64,000 nucleotides of DNA from Martelella endophytica (GCF_000960975.1 NZ_CP010803.1:4743818-4807817), one strand, 5' to 3'; shown: positions 9,385 to 18,743, numbered from the stretch's first letter. Notes: generated from the sequence alone by a model not told the origin. Numbers and translations: made by a program.

Positions 9385-10380
9385 TCAGTCGTCGCTGATC
9401 TTCAGCACCACGGAGCCCCGCACCTCGCCCGCTTCGATTTCGCGGTGGGCGGCGGCGCAATCGGAAAGCGGGATCAGGCGAGCAATGCGATGCTGCAGGC
9501 GGCCGGCTTCCAGCGCGTCCTGAATATCGGAGACGGCGTGGTCCTTGGCATCGTCCGGCATGGCGTAGACGATGACCATGCGGATGGTGATGTCGAGATA
9601 CATCATCTTGAGGAAGGGCAGCTTCGGCTCCTTCTCGGCCGTCGATGAATAGGTCGCGATGACGCCGCTTGTGCCGATGACCTTCAGTACATTTTCGAGA
9701 TTGGCGCCGAACTCGACCTCCACCACGCGGTCCACCTTCTCCCCGTTGGTTGCGGCCAGAAGCGCTTCCGGCCACCCGGCATCGCGGTGATTGACGATGA
9801 TCGATGCACCGGCGTTGCGGCAGGCATCGGCATCTGCGTCATTGCTGGCGGTCGCGATCACGCGGGCGCCGGAAAGTGCGGCCCACTGGATGGCGTAGAA
9901 GCCGACCCGGCCCGCCCCGCCGGTGACAAGCACGGTCTTGCCATTGACCGAACCATCGGCAAAGACGCAGCGATGCGCGGTCATGGCCGGAATGCCGAGG
10001 CAGGCGCCAACCTCGAAGCTTGCAGGATCAGGAAGGCACGGCGCATGGGCAGACGGCAGAGCGACATATTCCGCAGCCGTGCCGAAACGGCGGCCATATT
10101 GCGCATTGAAGGTGAAGACCCGCTCGCCAATCCGGCTTTCGGAAATGCCCTTACCAACGGCTTCGATCACGCCGGCGCCATCGCTGTGGGGAATGATATA
10201 GCCACCATCGAGCAGGTCCGGGAAAGACGCCATCCGTTTCTTGGTATCGGACGGATTGACGGCACTGGTGTGGAGCTTCACCAGCACCTCGCCGGGGCCG
10301 GCGACGGGCGTTTCGATATCGCCGTAGATCAGCACCTCATCGGCGGGGCCGAAAGTTTCGAACCGGATGGCTTTCATCAT
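9385..10380 (-). CDS. MDR-family NADPH:quinone oxidoreductase-like protein
   Basis: Medium-chain dehydrogenase/reductase of the quinone oxidoreductase (zeta-crystallin) type, 331 residues. The N-terminal GroES-like domain has the typical GPGEVLVKLHTSAVNPSD; the Rossmann fold shows VLVTGGAGRVGFYAIQWA with the AxxGxxG-like dinucleotide motif. No zinc-binding cysteine set is seen, arguing against a zinc alcohol dehydrogenase. Two adjacent ATG codons occur (10380 and 10377) behind AGGAG. It is the last gene of the minus-strand operon, 7 bases after the SDR stop. Its substrate is unknown; association with carnitine breakdown is by position only. Confidence 0.85.
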   Translation of the reverse strand: MMKAIRFETFGPADEVLIYGDIETPVAGPGEVLVKLHTSAVNPSDTKKRMASFPDLLDGGYIIPHSDGAGVIEAVGKGISESRIGERVFTFNAQYGRRFGTAAEYVALPSAHAPCLPDPASFEVGACLGIPAMTAHRCVFADGSVNGKTVLVTGGAGRVGFYAIQWAALSGARVIATASNDADADACRNAGASIIVNHRDAGWPEALLAATNGEKVDRVVEVEFGANLENVLKVIGTSGVIATYSSTAEKEPKLPFLKMMYLDITIRMVIVYAMPDDAKDHAVSDIQDALEAGRLQHRIARLIPLSDCAAAHREIEAGEVRGSVVLKISDD

Positions 10381-10387
10381 AACGCTC

Positions 10388-11179
10388 CTAAAAGGGGACT
10401 GAGAGGCTTTCGGTGTGCCCATCGACGGCGATCACCTGACCGGAAACCATGCCCGCATCCTTCGACGCCAGAAACACGCACATGCGGGCGATATCGTCGG
10501 CGCTGACAAATTTGCGCATGGACGCCTGGCCCTCGTAGATCCTGCGCACATCGCCAGCTTCCATGCCACGGTTTTTTGCATCACGCGCGATGACACCATC
10601 GATACGCGGGCCTTCCACCGAGCCGGGGCAGATGGCATTGGCGCGGATGCCGAAGGGGCCAAGCTCCATCGCCAGCGTCTTTGTGAGCCCGATAATAGCC
10701 CATTTGGAGGCGGCATAGGAGGTGCGGTTCGGATAACCGAAAAGCGCGGCCGTCGAGGCGATGTTGATGATCGCGCCGCTGCCCCTCGCCTTCATCGCCG
10801 GAACCGCTTCCTTGAGGAAATAGAAGGTGCCGTTGACATTGACATCCATGGTGCGGCGGAAGTCTTCGGCGTCGACCGCTTCCACCGGCGCGTTCATGCC
10901 GGAAATGCCGGCATTGTTGACCAGAAGATCAAGCCTGCCGCCGGTCGCTGCAAGAACCTCCGCCACCAGAGCGGCGACCGCAGTCTCATCGGCGACATTG
11001 CAGACCGTCGCGGTGATACCGGCGGCCTGCATGCTTTCGACGGCGTCAGCGTCGACGTCGCAGATGAACACGCGAAAGCCCTCGGCCTTCAGATTGAGGG
11101 CGATCGCCTTGCCGATGCCGGAGCCGGCGCCGGTGACCAGAGCCACAGGGTCATCAGTTTCGGGTCTCATTGCAGACAA
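10388..11179 (-). CDS. Short-chain dehydrogenase/reductase
   Basis: Classical SDR, 263 residues. The cofactor motif TGAGSGIG, the NNAG motif, the catalytic Ser in INIASTAALFG and YAASK are all present. The start is not certain: the TTG at 11179 has GAAGGAG at a good distance (seven bases), whereas the ATG at 11170 would sit sixteen bases from it; I chose TTG. Within this operon BKACE should release acetoacetate, so a 3-hydroxybutyrate dehydrogenase-like role is conceivable, but the sequence alone does not show this. It is two bases from the upstream ATPase gene. Confidence 0.88.
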   Translation of the reverse strand: MSAMRPETDDPVALVTGAGSGIGKAIALNLKAEGFRVFICDVDADAVESMQAAGITATVCNVADETAVAALVAEVLAATGGRLDLLVNNAGISGMNAPVEAVDAEDFRRTMDVNVNGTFYFLKEAVPAMKARGSGAIINIASTAALFGYPNRTSYAASKWAIIGLTKTLAMELGPFGIRANAICPGSVEGPRIDGVIARDAKNRGMEAGDVRRIYEGQASMRKFVSADDIARMCVFLASKDAGMVSGQVIAVDGHTESLSVPF

Positions 11180-11181
11180 GA

Positions 11182-12837
11182 TCAGGCTCCTTCGGGCACA
11201 GCGGAAGCCGGCAGATGCTCCTCGAGCAGCTCCAGCGTATCTTCCAGCCAGCCGATCCGCATCTCCGGCACGGAGCGCATCAAAAGCTCGGTGTAATCGT
11301 CGAACGGCGGCGACAGCACCTCCTGCTTGCCGCCATAGCGCACCACCTCGCCCTGATACATGACCGCAATCGTGTCGGCGACTTCGCGCACGGCGGCGAT
11401 ATCGTGGGTGATGAAGATGTAGGTCACGCCGTCTTTCAGCTGAAGATCGCGGAGCAGCTTCAGAATGCCCTTGGCCACCAGCGGATCGAGCGCGCTCGTC
11501 ACCTCGTCGCAGATGATCAGCTTCGGCTTGGCGGCAAGTGCACGGGCAATGCAGACGCGCTGCTTCTGCCCGCCGGAAAGTTCGGCCGGATAGCGGTCGA
11601 TGAACTCCTCGCCGAGTTCGATACGGTCGAGCAGTTCGATGACGCGTTTGCGTTTTTCCTTGCCCTTCATGCCGAAATAAAATTCCAGCGGGCGGCCGAT
11701 GATCGTGCCGACGGTCTGGCGCGGGTTCATCGCCACGTCAGCCATCTGATAGATCATCTGCAGTTCCTGCAGGTTCTGCCAGCTGCGGCCCTTCAGCGCT
11801 GGCGACAGCACCTCGCCGTCAAACGCGATTTCCCCGGTATGGGGCGGCAGAAGCCCGGTCAGCACCCGGGCAAGCGTCGACTTGCCCGAGCCGCTCTCGC
11901 CGACGATTGCGAGCGTCGTGCCCGGCTGAACCTCCATGTTGATGTTCTTCAGCACATCGAAATCGAGCCCGCGATAGCGCGCCGAAATCTCCTTCAGCGT
12001 CAGCACCGGCTTTTCATCCGGATCGCGCTCGCGCCGCTCGACATTGATTGCCGAAACGAGGTCCTGGGTATACTCTTCCTGCGGATGGTTGATGATCTGG
12101 TCGCAGGTGCCGTATTCGACCGTCTCGCCACCGCGCAGAACCATGATGTCATCGGCAATCTGGGCGACGACGGCAAGATCATGGGTAATGTAAAGCGCGG
12201 CCACACCGAAGTCGCGGATCGCCTTCTTGATCGCGGCCAGAACGCCAAGCTGGGTGGTCACGTCCAGCGCCGTCGTCGGCTCATCAAAGACAACAAGGTC
12301 CGGCTTCGGGCAGAGCGCCATGGCAGTCATGGCGCGCTGAAGCTGACCGCCGGAGACCTGGTGCGGGTAACGGTTGCCGAAGGTCTCCGGGTCAGGCAGG
12401 CCAAGGCGGGTGAAGAGGTCGACGGCGCGTGCCTTTGCCTCCGACCGGCTCATGCGCTTGTGCTTGACGGTCGATTCAATGACCTGATCCATCAGCTTGC
12501 GCGCCGGGTTGAAGGCGGCGGCAGCGGATTGCGCCACATAGGTCACCTCTGCCCCGCGCGCGGAGCGCAGCACCTTGCCCGGCGCGCGGCGCATTTCCCG
12601 GCCATTGAGCTTGATCGAGCCGCCTGTCAGCCGAACGCCGCCACGGCCATAACCCATGGCGGACAGGCCGATGGTGGACTTGCCGGCGCCCGATTCCCCG
12701 ATCAGCCCCAGCACCTTGCCCGCTTCGAGCGACAGCGAGACGCCGTTGACGATGGTGATCTTCTGCGGCTTTTCGCCCGGCGGATAGCTGGTTGCCTCGA
12801 TCTTGAGGTCCTTGATTTCAAGAAGAGCCTCAGCCAT
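11182..12837 (-). CDS. Peptide-type ABC transporter ATP-binding protein, fused DppD-DppF
   Basis: Two oligopeptide-type ATPase domains in one chain of 551 residues. The first half has Walker A GESGAGKST, signature VSGGQLQRAMT and Walker B LVVFDEPTTALD; the second half has GESGSGKST, LSGGQKQRVCIARA and LIICDEVTSALD. Such DppDF fusions are common in alphaproteobacteria and serve Dpp/Opp/Nik-family importers. It overlaps the upstream DppC-type permease by eight bases. With the binding protein and two permeases it forms a complete importer. The substrate is inferred, from the linked BKACE and carnitine dehydrogenase, to be carnitine or a related trimethylammonium compound rather than a peptide. 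Confidence 0.94.
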   Translation of the reverse strand: MAEALLEIKDLKIEATSYPPGEKPQKITIVNGVSLSLEAGKVLGLIGESGAGKSTIGLSAMGYGRGGVRLTGGSIKLNGREMRRAPGKVLRSARGAEVTYVAQSAAAAFNPARKLMDQVIESTVKHKRMSRSEAKARAVDLFTRLGLPDPETFGNRYPHQVSGGQLQRAMTAMALCPKPDLVVFDEPTTALDVTTQLGVLAAIKKAIRDFGVAALYITHDLAVVAQIADDIMVLRGGETVEYGTCDQIINHPQEEYTQDLVSAINVERRERDPDEKPVLTLKEISARYRGLDFDVLKNINMEVQPGTTLAIVGESGSGKSTLARVLTGLLPPHTGEIAFDGEVLSPALKGRSWQNLQELQMIYQMADVAMNPRQTVGTIIGRPLEFYFGMKGKEKRKRVIELLDRIELGEEFIDRYPAELSGGQKQRVCIARALAAKPKLIICDEVTSALDPLVAKGILKLLRDLQLKDGVTYIFITHDIAAVREVADTIAVMYQGEVVRYGGKQEVLSPPFDDYTELLMRSVPEMRIGWLEDTLELLEEHLPASAVPEGA

Positions 12838-13651
12838 TGCGGCCTCCTTTCAGCGAAGTCGTGCGTTCCAGAATCCAGTCGGCGACCAGATTGACGGAGA
12901 TGGCGAGCGCGGCGATAGCGACAGCCGGAAGCAGGGCTGCGGGAATGCCATAGACGATGCCATCCTTGTTTTCCTTCACGATACCGCCCCAGTCGGCATT
13001 CGGCGGCTGGATGCCAAGGCCGAGAAAGGAAAGCGTCGAGATGAACAGCACGACGAAGATGAAACGCATGCCGAGTTCGGCAATCAGCGGCGAAATCGCA
13101 TTCGGCAGGATTTCCCGGAAGATCACCCAGATCTGACCTTCACCGCGAAGCTTCGCGGCCTCGACGAAGTCCATGACCGCGAGGTCGGCTGCGACAGCGC
13201 GCGACAGGCGGAACATCCGCGTTGCCTCCAGAAGACCGATAACGACGATCAGGATCGGCACGGTAACCGGCATCACCGATAGCACGACCAGCGCAAAGAT
13301 CAGCGATGGAATGGCCATGATGAGGTCGACGAAGCGCGACAGAACCTGATCGAGCCAGCCGCCGACGGTGGCCGCAAAAAGCCCGAGCGTGGTGCCGACG
13401 ACAAAGGCAACCATGGTTGCCGCGATTGCCACGAAAATCGTGGTGCGGCCGCCATAGATCAGGCGCGACAGCAGATCGCGGCCGATATTGTCGGTGCCAA
13501 GCCAGTGCGCGGCGGATGCCGGCTCCCAGACATCGCCGACAACCTGGCTCATGCCATAGGGCGCAAGCCACGGCGCGAAGATGGCCGCGAGGAAGAAGCA
13601 GATGGTGACAAACAGGCCGATAAGGGCGGGATAAGGTATTCGTTTTATCAT
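12830..13651 (-). CDS. Peptide-type ABC transporter permease (DppC type)
   Basis: Inner-membrane permease, 273 residues, the usual DppC length. An N-terminal anchor (about residues 10-30) is followed by the GTDNIGRDLLSRLIYGGR motif typical of the DppC/OppC group and by the EAA-like loop EAAKLRGEGQIWVIFREI. The ATG at 13651 follows GAGGAGAAG. It lies between the DppB-type permease and the fused ATPase gene and overlaps the latter. Confidence 0.93.
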   Translation of the reverse strand: MIKRIPYPALIGLFVTICFFLAAIFAPWLAPYGMSQVVGDVWEPASAAHWLGTDNIGRDLLSRLIYGGRTTIFVAIAATMVAFVVGTTLGLFAATVGGWLDQVLSRFVDLIMAIPSLIFALVVLSVMPVTVPILIVVIGLLEATRMFRLSRAVAADLAVMDFVEAAKLRGEGQIWVIFREILPNAISPLIAELGMRFIFVVLFISTLSFLGLGIQPPNADWGGIVKENKDGIVYGIPAALLPAVAIAALAISVNLVADWILERTTSLKGGRNG

Positions 13652-13661
13652 GTTCTTCTCC

Positions 13662-14621
13662 TCATCGCGGATGCCTGAGGCGCGGATTGGCGAGGATTGA
13701 GAAGATATCCGCCAGCATGTTCAAACTGATGTAGACAGCGGCAAAGATGATGCCGCAGGCCTGAACCACCGGCACATCGCGCTTGGCCACATGGTCCACC
13801 AGATATTGGCCCATGCCCGGATAGACGAAGACCACTTCGACCACAACGACGCCGACGACCAGATAGGCCATGTTCAGCATCACCACGTTGACGATGGGGG
13901 CGATGGCGTTCGGAAACGCATGACGCCAGATCACCTTGAAGCGGGACAGCCCGTTCAGTTCGGCGGTTTCGATATAGGCCGACTGCATGACGTTCAAAAG
14001 CGCCGCACGGGTCATGCGCATCATATGCGCCAGCACCACCATCACCAGAACTGTGACCGGCAGCGCAATGGCATGCAGCTTGGCGAAGAACGACATGTTC
14101 GAATTGATCATCGCCACCGACGGCGCCCAGCCGAGCTGCACGCCGATATAGAAGATCAGGATGTAGCTCAGCATGAATTCCGGCACGGAAATCGATGCAA
14201 GCGTAATGGTCGAGATCAGCTTGTCCGGCCAGCGGTTGCGGTAGAGCACCGAAACGAGGCCGAGAATGATGGCAAGAGGCACCGAGATGATGGCGGCACA
14301 ACCCGCCAGAAACAGCGTGTTCGACAGCCGGCCCTCGATGGCGGTGGCAATGTTCTGACCGTTGGTCAAGGACGTGCCGAGATCGCCGTGCAGCAGACCG
14401 ACGAGCCACGACAGGTAGCGTTGATAGACCGGCGCGTTCAGACCGAGTTCGGCGCGCAGGTTTGCCAACGCTTCAGGTGTGGCGGACTGGCCGAGAATGG
14501 CCTGGGCGACATCGCCGGGCAGCATCTGGGTGCCGGCGAAAATCAGGATCGATACGAAAAAGATCAGCATGAGGCCCAGCGCTAACCGCTGGGCCACAAG
14601 CTTGAGAAGGGAGGCGTTCAT
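13662..14621 (-). CDS. Peptide-type ABC transporter permease (DppB type)
   Basis: Inner-membrane permease, 319 residues with six predicted membrane segments. DppB hallmarks include ILIFAGTQMLPGD near the N-terminus and the loop ETAELNGLSRFKVIWRHAFPNA. The gene begins 7 bases after the stop of the binding-protein gene. It partners the DppC-type permease that follows 10 bases downstream. Confidence 0.94.
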   Translation of the reverse strand: MNASLLKLVAQRLALGLMLIFFVSILIFAGTQMLPGDVAQAILGQSATPEALANLRAELGLNAPVYQRYLSWLVGLLHGDLGTSLTNGQNIATAIEGRLSNTLFLAGCAAIISVPLAIILGLVSVLYRNRWPDKLISTITLASISVPEFMLSYILIFYIGVQLGWAPSVAMINSNMSFFAKLHAIALPVTVLVMVVLAHMMRMTRAALLNVMQSAYIETAELNGLSRFKVIWRHAFPNAIAPIVNVVMLNMAYLVVGVVVVEVVFVYPGMGQYLVDHVAKRDVPVVQACGIIFAAVYISLNMLADIFSILANPRLRHPR

Positions 14622-14628
14622 GGGCGCC

Positions 14629-16215
14629 TCAAGCCTTCCAGCATTTTACGGGAGCAAGACCGTTCATCAGCTCGAAGACGCCGTTTTCTTCCCAGCCCTG
14701 AACATCGGTGCTGACGGCCTGTACGAACTCGTTGAACATCGGGCAGATGAGACCACCCTCGTCGCGCAGGATCTTCGCCATCTGGCTGTATTCCTGCTTG
14801 CGCTTTGCCTGATCCAGCTCACCCTTGGCTTCCAGCAGAAGCTCGTCGAACTCCTCATTGTAGAAGTGGGTGTCGTTCCAGTCGGCGCTGGAAAGATAGG
14901 CGGTGGTGTACATCTGGTCCTGAACCGGGCGGCCATCCCAGTAGGAGGCGCAGAACGGCGTATTGTTCCAGACATCCGACCAGTAGCCGTCATCGGGCTC
15001 GCGCTGGATCTGCAGCGGAATGCCGGCGGCCTGTGCGCTCTGCTGAAAGAGCTGCGCGGCGTCAACTGCACCCGGGAAGGCGGTTTCGGCAACGCGCAGG
15101 ATGATCGGGCTGCCGTCATGACCGGACGCCTTGTAGAGCTCGGCGGCCTTCTCCGGATCGTAATGGCGCTGCTCGATACTGTCATCGAACAACGGATAGC
15201 TTTCGTTGATCGGGAAGTCGTTACCGACCGAGCCATAGCCACGCAGGATTTTCTCGACCATTTCCTCGCGGTTGATGGCGTATTTCAGGGCGTTGCGCAG
15301 TTCCTTGTTGTCGAAGGGCGGCTGGTCGCACTGCATGATGAAGACGTAATGGCCACGACCGGCAACATGGTCGACGGTGATGTTCGGCGCACGGTCAAGA
15401 AGGCCTGCGACGCGCGGCGCGACCTGGTTGACGATATCGACCTGGCCGGACTGAAGCGCAGCATTGCGCGCCGTCGCATCATTGATGATGGTCATCTCGA
15501 TCGTGTCGAAGTGACCACGGCTGTCGTCCCAGTAGTCTGCAAACTTTTCGAAGGTGTACCGAACGCCGGGTTCCGCCTCGACAATCTTGTAGGCGCCGGT
15601 ACCGATGCCGGCGGTCGGGTCTTCGCGGCCACCGCCCGGCTGGATCGCCAGATGGAAATCGGAAAGGAGATAAGGAAGGTCGGCCGTCGGCACATCAACC
15701 TCGACGATCAGGTTTTCGCCATCGACGCGGATATCGGAAATGCCGCGCATGATGCCGAGCGCGCCGGACTTGGAATCCTCATCCGAATGGCGCAGCAGCG
15801 TCTGGCGCACATCTTCCGCCGTCATCGTCTCGCCATTGTGGAACTTGACACCCTGGCGGATCTTGAAGGTCCAGGTCTTGGCATCGTCGGAGGCTTCGTA
15901 GGATTCCGCCAGACGCGGGTTCAGCGAGCCGTCTGCATTCACTTCGAGAAGCTGTTCGCCATAGGCGCGAACGACGTGAAACGGAACCTGGCTGGCAATC
16001 AGCGCCGGGTCGAGCGAGGTGGTGGACGAGCCGCCGCCAAGGCCCATGCGCAGCGTGCCGCCCTTGACCGGCTCCTGCGCCATGGCCATGCGGCCGAACA
16101 CCGAATTGGCGGCAACAGCACCGACACCGAGCGCCGAGGTGCGGGCGATGAATGCGCGACGCGACATGCCGCTCTTCAACATGCTGGCTGTGAGAGATTT
16201 CCGAAATTTTTTCAT
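14629..16215 (-). CDS. ABC transporter substrate-binding protein, family 5 (DppA/OppA type)
   Basis: Periplasmic solute-binding protein of SBP family 5, 528 residues. The N-terminus carries a twin-arginine type signal (MSRRAFIARTSALG at about residues 17-30) ending near AMAQ, so export by Tat is likely. Family features include GGTLRMGLGGG at the mature N-terminus and TAEDVRQTLLRH. The start at 16215 (MKKFRKSL) has GGAAG upstream; a longer reading from 16248 lacks support. It is 106 bases after the carnitine dehydrogenase gene on the same strand. Binding proteins of this family take peptides, nickel, opines or other small cations; a quaternary ammonium ligand is inferred from context. Confidence 0.92.
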   Translation of the reverse strand: MKKFRKSLTASMLKSGMSRRAFIARTSALGVGAVAANSVFGRMAMAQEPVKGGTLRMGLGGGSSTTSLDPALIASQVPFHVVRAYGEQLLEVNADGSLNPRLAESYEASDDAKTWTFKIRQGVKFHNGETMTAEDVRQTLLRHSDEDSKSGALGIMRGISDIRVDGENLIVEVDVPTADLPYLLSDFHLAIQPGGGREDPTAGIGTGAYKIVEAEPGVRYTFEKFADYWDDSRGHFDTIEMTIINDATARNAALQSGQVDIVNQVAPRVAGLLDRAPNITVDHVAGRGHYVFIMQCDQPPFDNKELRNALKYAINREEMVEKILRGYGSVGNDFPINESYPLFDDSIEQRHYDPEKAAELYKASGHDGSPIILRVAETAFPGAVDAAQLFQQSAQAAGIPLQIQREPDDGYWSDVWNNTPFCASYWDGRPVQDQMYTTAYLSSADWNDTHFYNEEFDELLLEAKGELDQAKRKQEYSQMAKILRDEGGLICPMFNEFVQAVSTDVQGWEENGVFELMNGLAPVKCWKA

Positions 16216-16255
16216 TTTGCTTCCGTCTTGGTTTGGGTTTGTCCGCAAACGAGGC

Positions 16256-16304
16256 GGCTCGTATGCCTCTCAGATAGGGCGGAATAAAAGTGTTGGTACG
16301 AGCC
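16256..16304. repeat. Inverted repeat between carnitine dehydrogenase and binding-protein genes
   Basis: GGCTCGTA (16256-16263) and TACGAGCC (16297-16304) are perfect 8-base inverted repeats separated by 33 bases, within the 106-base gap upstream of the binding-protein gene. They could be paired operator half-sites or the base of an mRNA loop. No T-run follows on the minus strand. Confidence 0.4.
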
Positions 16305-16321
16305 CGTATGAAACTTGGCAG

Positions 16322-17767
16322 CTAACGCGTGCCGGGGCGCTCGCCGACAAAACAGCCGGCGCCATCCTTTGGCATATCGGCGTGCTGGCGCTCGAACATG
16401 GCGAGCTTTTCGGCGACCTCACCTTCGGGAATGCATGTGCGCCGGGCATTGAGATCCGTGTGCAGCAGCAGCGTCTCGACGGTTGCCGCCAGTTCGCCGT
16501 CGCCGCGGAACAGCCGGTGGAAGAGATGCATCTTCTTGCCCTGGCCGGAGAGCAGCTGCGAGGTCGCCGTCAGCCGGTCGCCTTCGTGAACCTCGTTCAG
16601 ATAGCGCACATGGCTTTCGACGGTGAAATAGCTGAGGCCGCCAGCGATATAGGCGGCATCCGCGCCGATCAGTTCCATGAAGCCATCGGTGGCCTTGGAG
16701 CCGGCCTCCAGATAGAAGGTCTCGTTCATGTGGCCGTTATAATCGGTCCATGACGGCGGCACCTGACGGCTGAGCGTGACGGGAAGACCGTCGCGCTCTC
16801 CGCTGACAACAAGATCGGCCTCATGCGCCGACACGACCTTGCCGGCGGCATTGTCGCTGACCTTCAGCGCCCGCAGGATGCCAACAAGATTGTCGTCGCG
16901 CTCCCGCTCCAGTTCGCGGATGGACTTGTTCCCGGACTGGTCGTCCGACTGCCCGGCGATCAGCTCGACAAGCTCGTCATTAAACTCCGGCACGTCCATC
17001 AGCTTGGTCCACGGCCAGGAAAGCGCGGGGCCGAACTGCGCCATGAAATGCTTCATGCCCGCCTCGCCACCGGCGATGCGGTAGGTCTCGAACAGGCCCA
17101 TCTGGGCAAAGCGCAGGCCGAAGCCCATGCGGATCGCCTCGTCGATATCCTCGGTGGTGGCAACGCCGTCCTTGACCATCCACAGGCTCTCGCGCCAGAT
17201 CGCTTCGAGAAGCCGGTCGGCGATATGGGCGTCGATTTCCTTCTTAACCGTCAGCGGATACATGCCCATGGAGCGGAGGATCCCGGCGGCCTTTTCGCAG
17301 ATCGCCTTGTCGCCGACGAGTTCGACCAGCGGCAGCAGATAGACCGGATTGAACGGATGGGCGACGATGGCGCGGGCGCCCTTTTCATTCAGCTCCGACG
17401 GTTTGAACCCCGAAGTGGACGAACCGATGATCGTCCCCTGCCCTGCCGCCGCAGAAATGGCGGCGTGGGTTTCATGCTTCAGCGCCAACCGTTCCGGCAC
17501 GCTTTCCTGCACCCAGATGGCGCCGGCAACGGCCTCTTCCAGCGTAGCGCAGAAGCTGAGTTTTCCCTCGGCAGGCAAAGGCTTATCGTAGACCGCGGGC
17601 AGCGAGCGACGGGCGTTGGCGATGACTTCGCCGATCTTGCGTTCGGCTTCCGGATCAGGATCGAACACCGCAACGTCAAAGCCGTTCAGCAGAAACCGCG
17701 CGGCCCAGCCGCCGCCAATCACGCCGCCGCCGATAATCGCAGCCTTCGATAGGCCATCCCCGCTCAT
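16322..17767 (-). CDS. lcdH: L-carnitine dehydrogenase fused to betainyl-CoA thioesterase
   Basis: Bifunctional enzyme of 481 residues. The N-terminal two-thirds is a 3-hydroxyacyl-CoA dehydrogenase-type NAD domain (AIIGGGVIGGGWAARFL, then FDPDPEAE). The C-terminal part, from about residue 330, is a hotdog thioesterase with DYNGHMNE and HVRYLNEVHEGD. In Sinorhizobium this fusion oxidises L-carnitine to 3-dehydrocarnitine and hydrolyses betainyl-CoA to glycine betaine and CoA (published family knowledge). The intermediate step is catalysed by BKACE, encoded immediately upstream with overlapping TGATG, which makes the assignment strong. A GTG at 17770 is an alternative start. The enzyme has no signal peptide and is cytoplasmic. 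Confidence 0.92.
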   Translation of the reverse strand: MSGDGLSKAAIIGGGVIGGGWAARFLLNGFDVAVFDPDPEAERKIGEVIANARRSLPAVYDKPLPAEGKLSFCATLEEAVAGAIWVQESVPERLALKHETHAAISAAAGQGTIIGSSTSGFKPSELNEKGARAIVAHPFNPVYLLPLVELVGDKAICEKAAGILRSMGMYPLTVKKEIDAHIADRLLEAIWRESLWMVKDGVATTEDIDEAIRMGFGLRFAQMGLFETYRIAGGEAGMKHFMAQFGPALSWPWTKLMDVPEFNDELVELIAGQSDDQSGNKSIRELERERDDNLVGILRALKVSDNAAGKVVSAHEADLVVSGERDGLPVTLSRQVPPSWTDYNGHMNETFYLEAGSKATDGFMELIGADAAYIAGGLSYFTVESHVRYLNEVHEGDRLTATSQLLSGQGKKMHLFHRLFRGDGELAATVETLLLHTDLNARRTCIPEGEVAEKLAMFERQHADMPKDGAGCFVGERPGTR

Positions 17768-18687
17768 CACGCAGCACCCTTCGGCGCGCGCTTGACGAGA
17801 CCGAGCTTTTCGCGCACGGCCTCCGGGCCAATGACGCGGGCGCCCATAGTCTCGGCAATGGTCACGGCTTTTTCGACGAGCTGGGCATTTGTGGCGAGCA
17901 CGCCCTTCGATAGGTAGATATTGTCCTCAAGACCGACACGGATATTGCCGCCGGCAAGCATGGCCGCTGCGGTATAGGGCATCTGGTCACGGCCGAGCGA
18001 GAAGGCCGACCAGTGCCAGTCTTCCGGCACATTGTTGACCATGGCCATGAAGGTGTTGAGGTCGTTCGGCGCGCCCCACGGAACGCCCATGCACAGCTGC
18101 ACCAGCGCCGGCGACGTCAGGATGCCTTCCTTGACCAGCTGCTTGGCAAACCAGAGATGGCCGGTATCAAACGCCTCGATCTCGGGCTTCACGCCGAGAT
18201 CGGTCATCATCTGGCCCATGGCGCGCAGCATGCCGGGCGTGTTTGTCATCACATAATCGGCTTCGGCAAAATTCATCGTGCCGCAATCGAGCGTGCAGAG
18301 TTCGGGCAGGCATTCGGCGATGTGGACGACACGTTCGGCAGCGCCGATCATGTCGGTTCCAGCCGCGTTGACCGGCAGCGGCGCCTCCGTGGAACCGAAA
18401 GTGATGTCGCCGCCCATGCCGGCGGTGAGGTTCAGCACCACATCGACCTCCGCATCGCGGATGCGGTCGGTCACTTCGCGATAGAGGGATGGAAGACGCG
18501 AAGGAACACCGGTTTCGGGATCGCGGACATGACAATGGACGATGGCAGCGCCCGCCTTGGCGGCATCGATGGCGCTTTTTGCAATCGCTTCAGGCGAACG
18601 GGGAACATGGGGAGAGCGGTCCTGGGTACTGCCCGAACCGGTGACAGCGCACGTGATAAAAACATCCCTGTTCATTGTCAGAGGCAT
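17767..18687 (-). CDS. Beta-keto acid cleavage enzyme (BKACE, DUF849), probable dehydrocarnitine cleavage
   Basis: Zinc-dependent beta-keto acid cleavage enzyme, 306 residues, the usual BKACE length. It is expected to convert 3-dehydrocarnitine and acetyl-CoA into betainyl-CoA and acetoacetate. Zinc-site and family motifs seen are IVHCHVRDPETG, the core stretch LDCGTMNFA and the C-terminal IRVGLEDNIYLSKG. It is the first gene of the minus-strand operon, with AGGAG five bases before the ATG. BKACE enzymes act on many beta-keto acids; the dehydrocarnitine assignment rests on the overlapping lcdH gene. The long 415-base gap upstream contains repeats shared with the divergent regulator. Confidence 0.9.
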   Translation of the reverse strand: MPLTMNRDVFITCAVTGSGSTQDRSPHVPRSPEAIAKSAIDAAKAGAAIVHCHVRDPETGVPSRLPSLYREVTDRIRDAEVDVVLNLTAGMGGDITFGSTEAPLPVNAAGTDMIGAAERVVHIAECLPELCTLDCGTMNFAEADYVMTNTPGMLRAMGQMMTDLGVKPEIEAFDTGHLWFAKQLVKEGILTSPALVQLCMGVPWGAPNDLNTFMAMVNNVPEDWHWSAFSLGRDQMPYTAAAMLAGGNIRVGLEDNIYLSKGVLATNAQLVEKAVTIAETMGARVIGPEAVREKLGLVKRAPKGAA

Positions 18688-18730
18688 GAATACTCCTGTT
18701 ACGTCGCTCCCGTCAGCAAAGCCAGAGAGC

Positions 18731-18743
18731 GAAATGCCATTTC
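18731..18743. promoter_or_regulatory. Palindrome GAAATG-C-CATTTC upstream of the BKACE operon
   Basis: A perfect inverted repeat with 6-base arms and a single central base lies 44 bases upstream of the BKACE start. It could be an operator for the divergently encoded GlxA-type regulator or sit near the promoter. Confidence 0.35.

Noticed and set aside
11170..12894. Long open frame on the plus strand opposite the fused DppDF gene
   Set aside because: It mirrors the codon structure of the real gene, has His/Arg/Gln-rich low-sense protein sequence and no family motifs or ribosome binding site.
14479..16287. 602-codon open frame on the plus strand opposite the family 5 binding protein
   Set aside because: Antisense shadow of a high-GC gene; no recognisable domain, while the minus strand has a clear Tat signal and binding-protein motifs.
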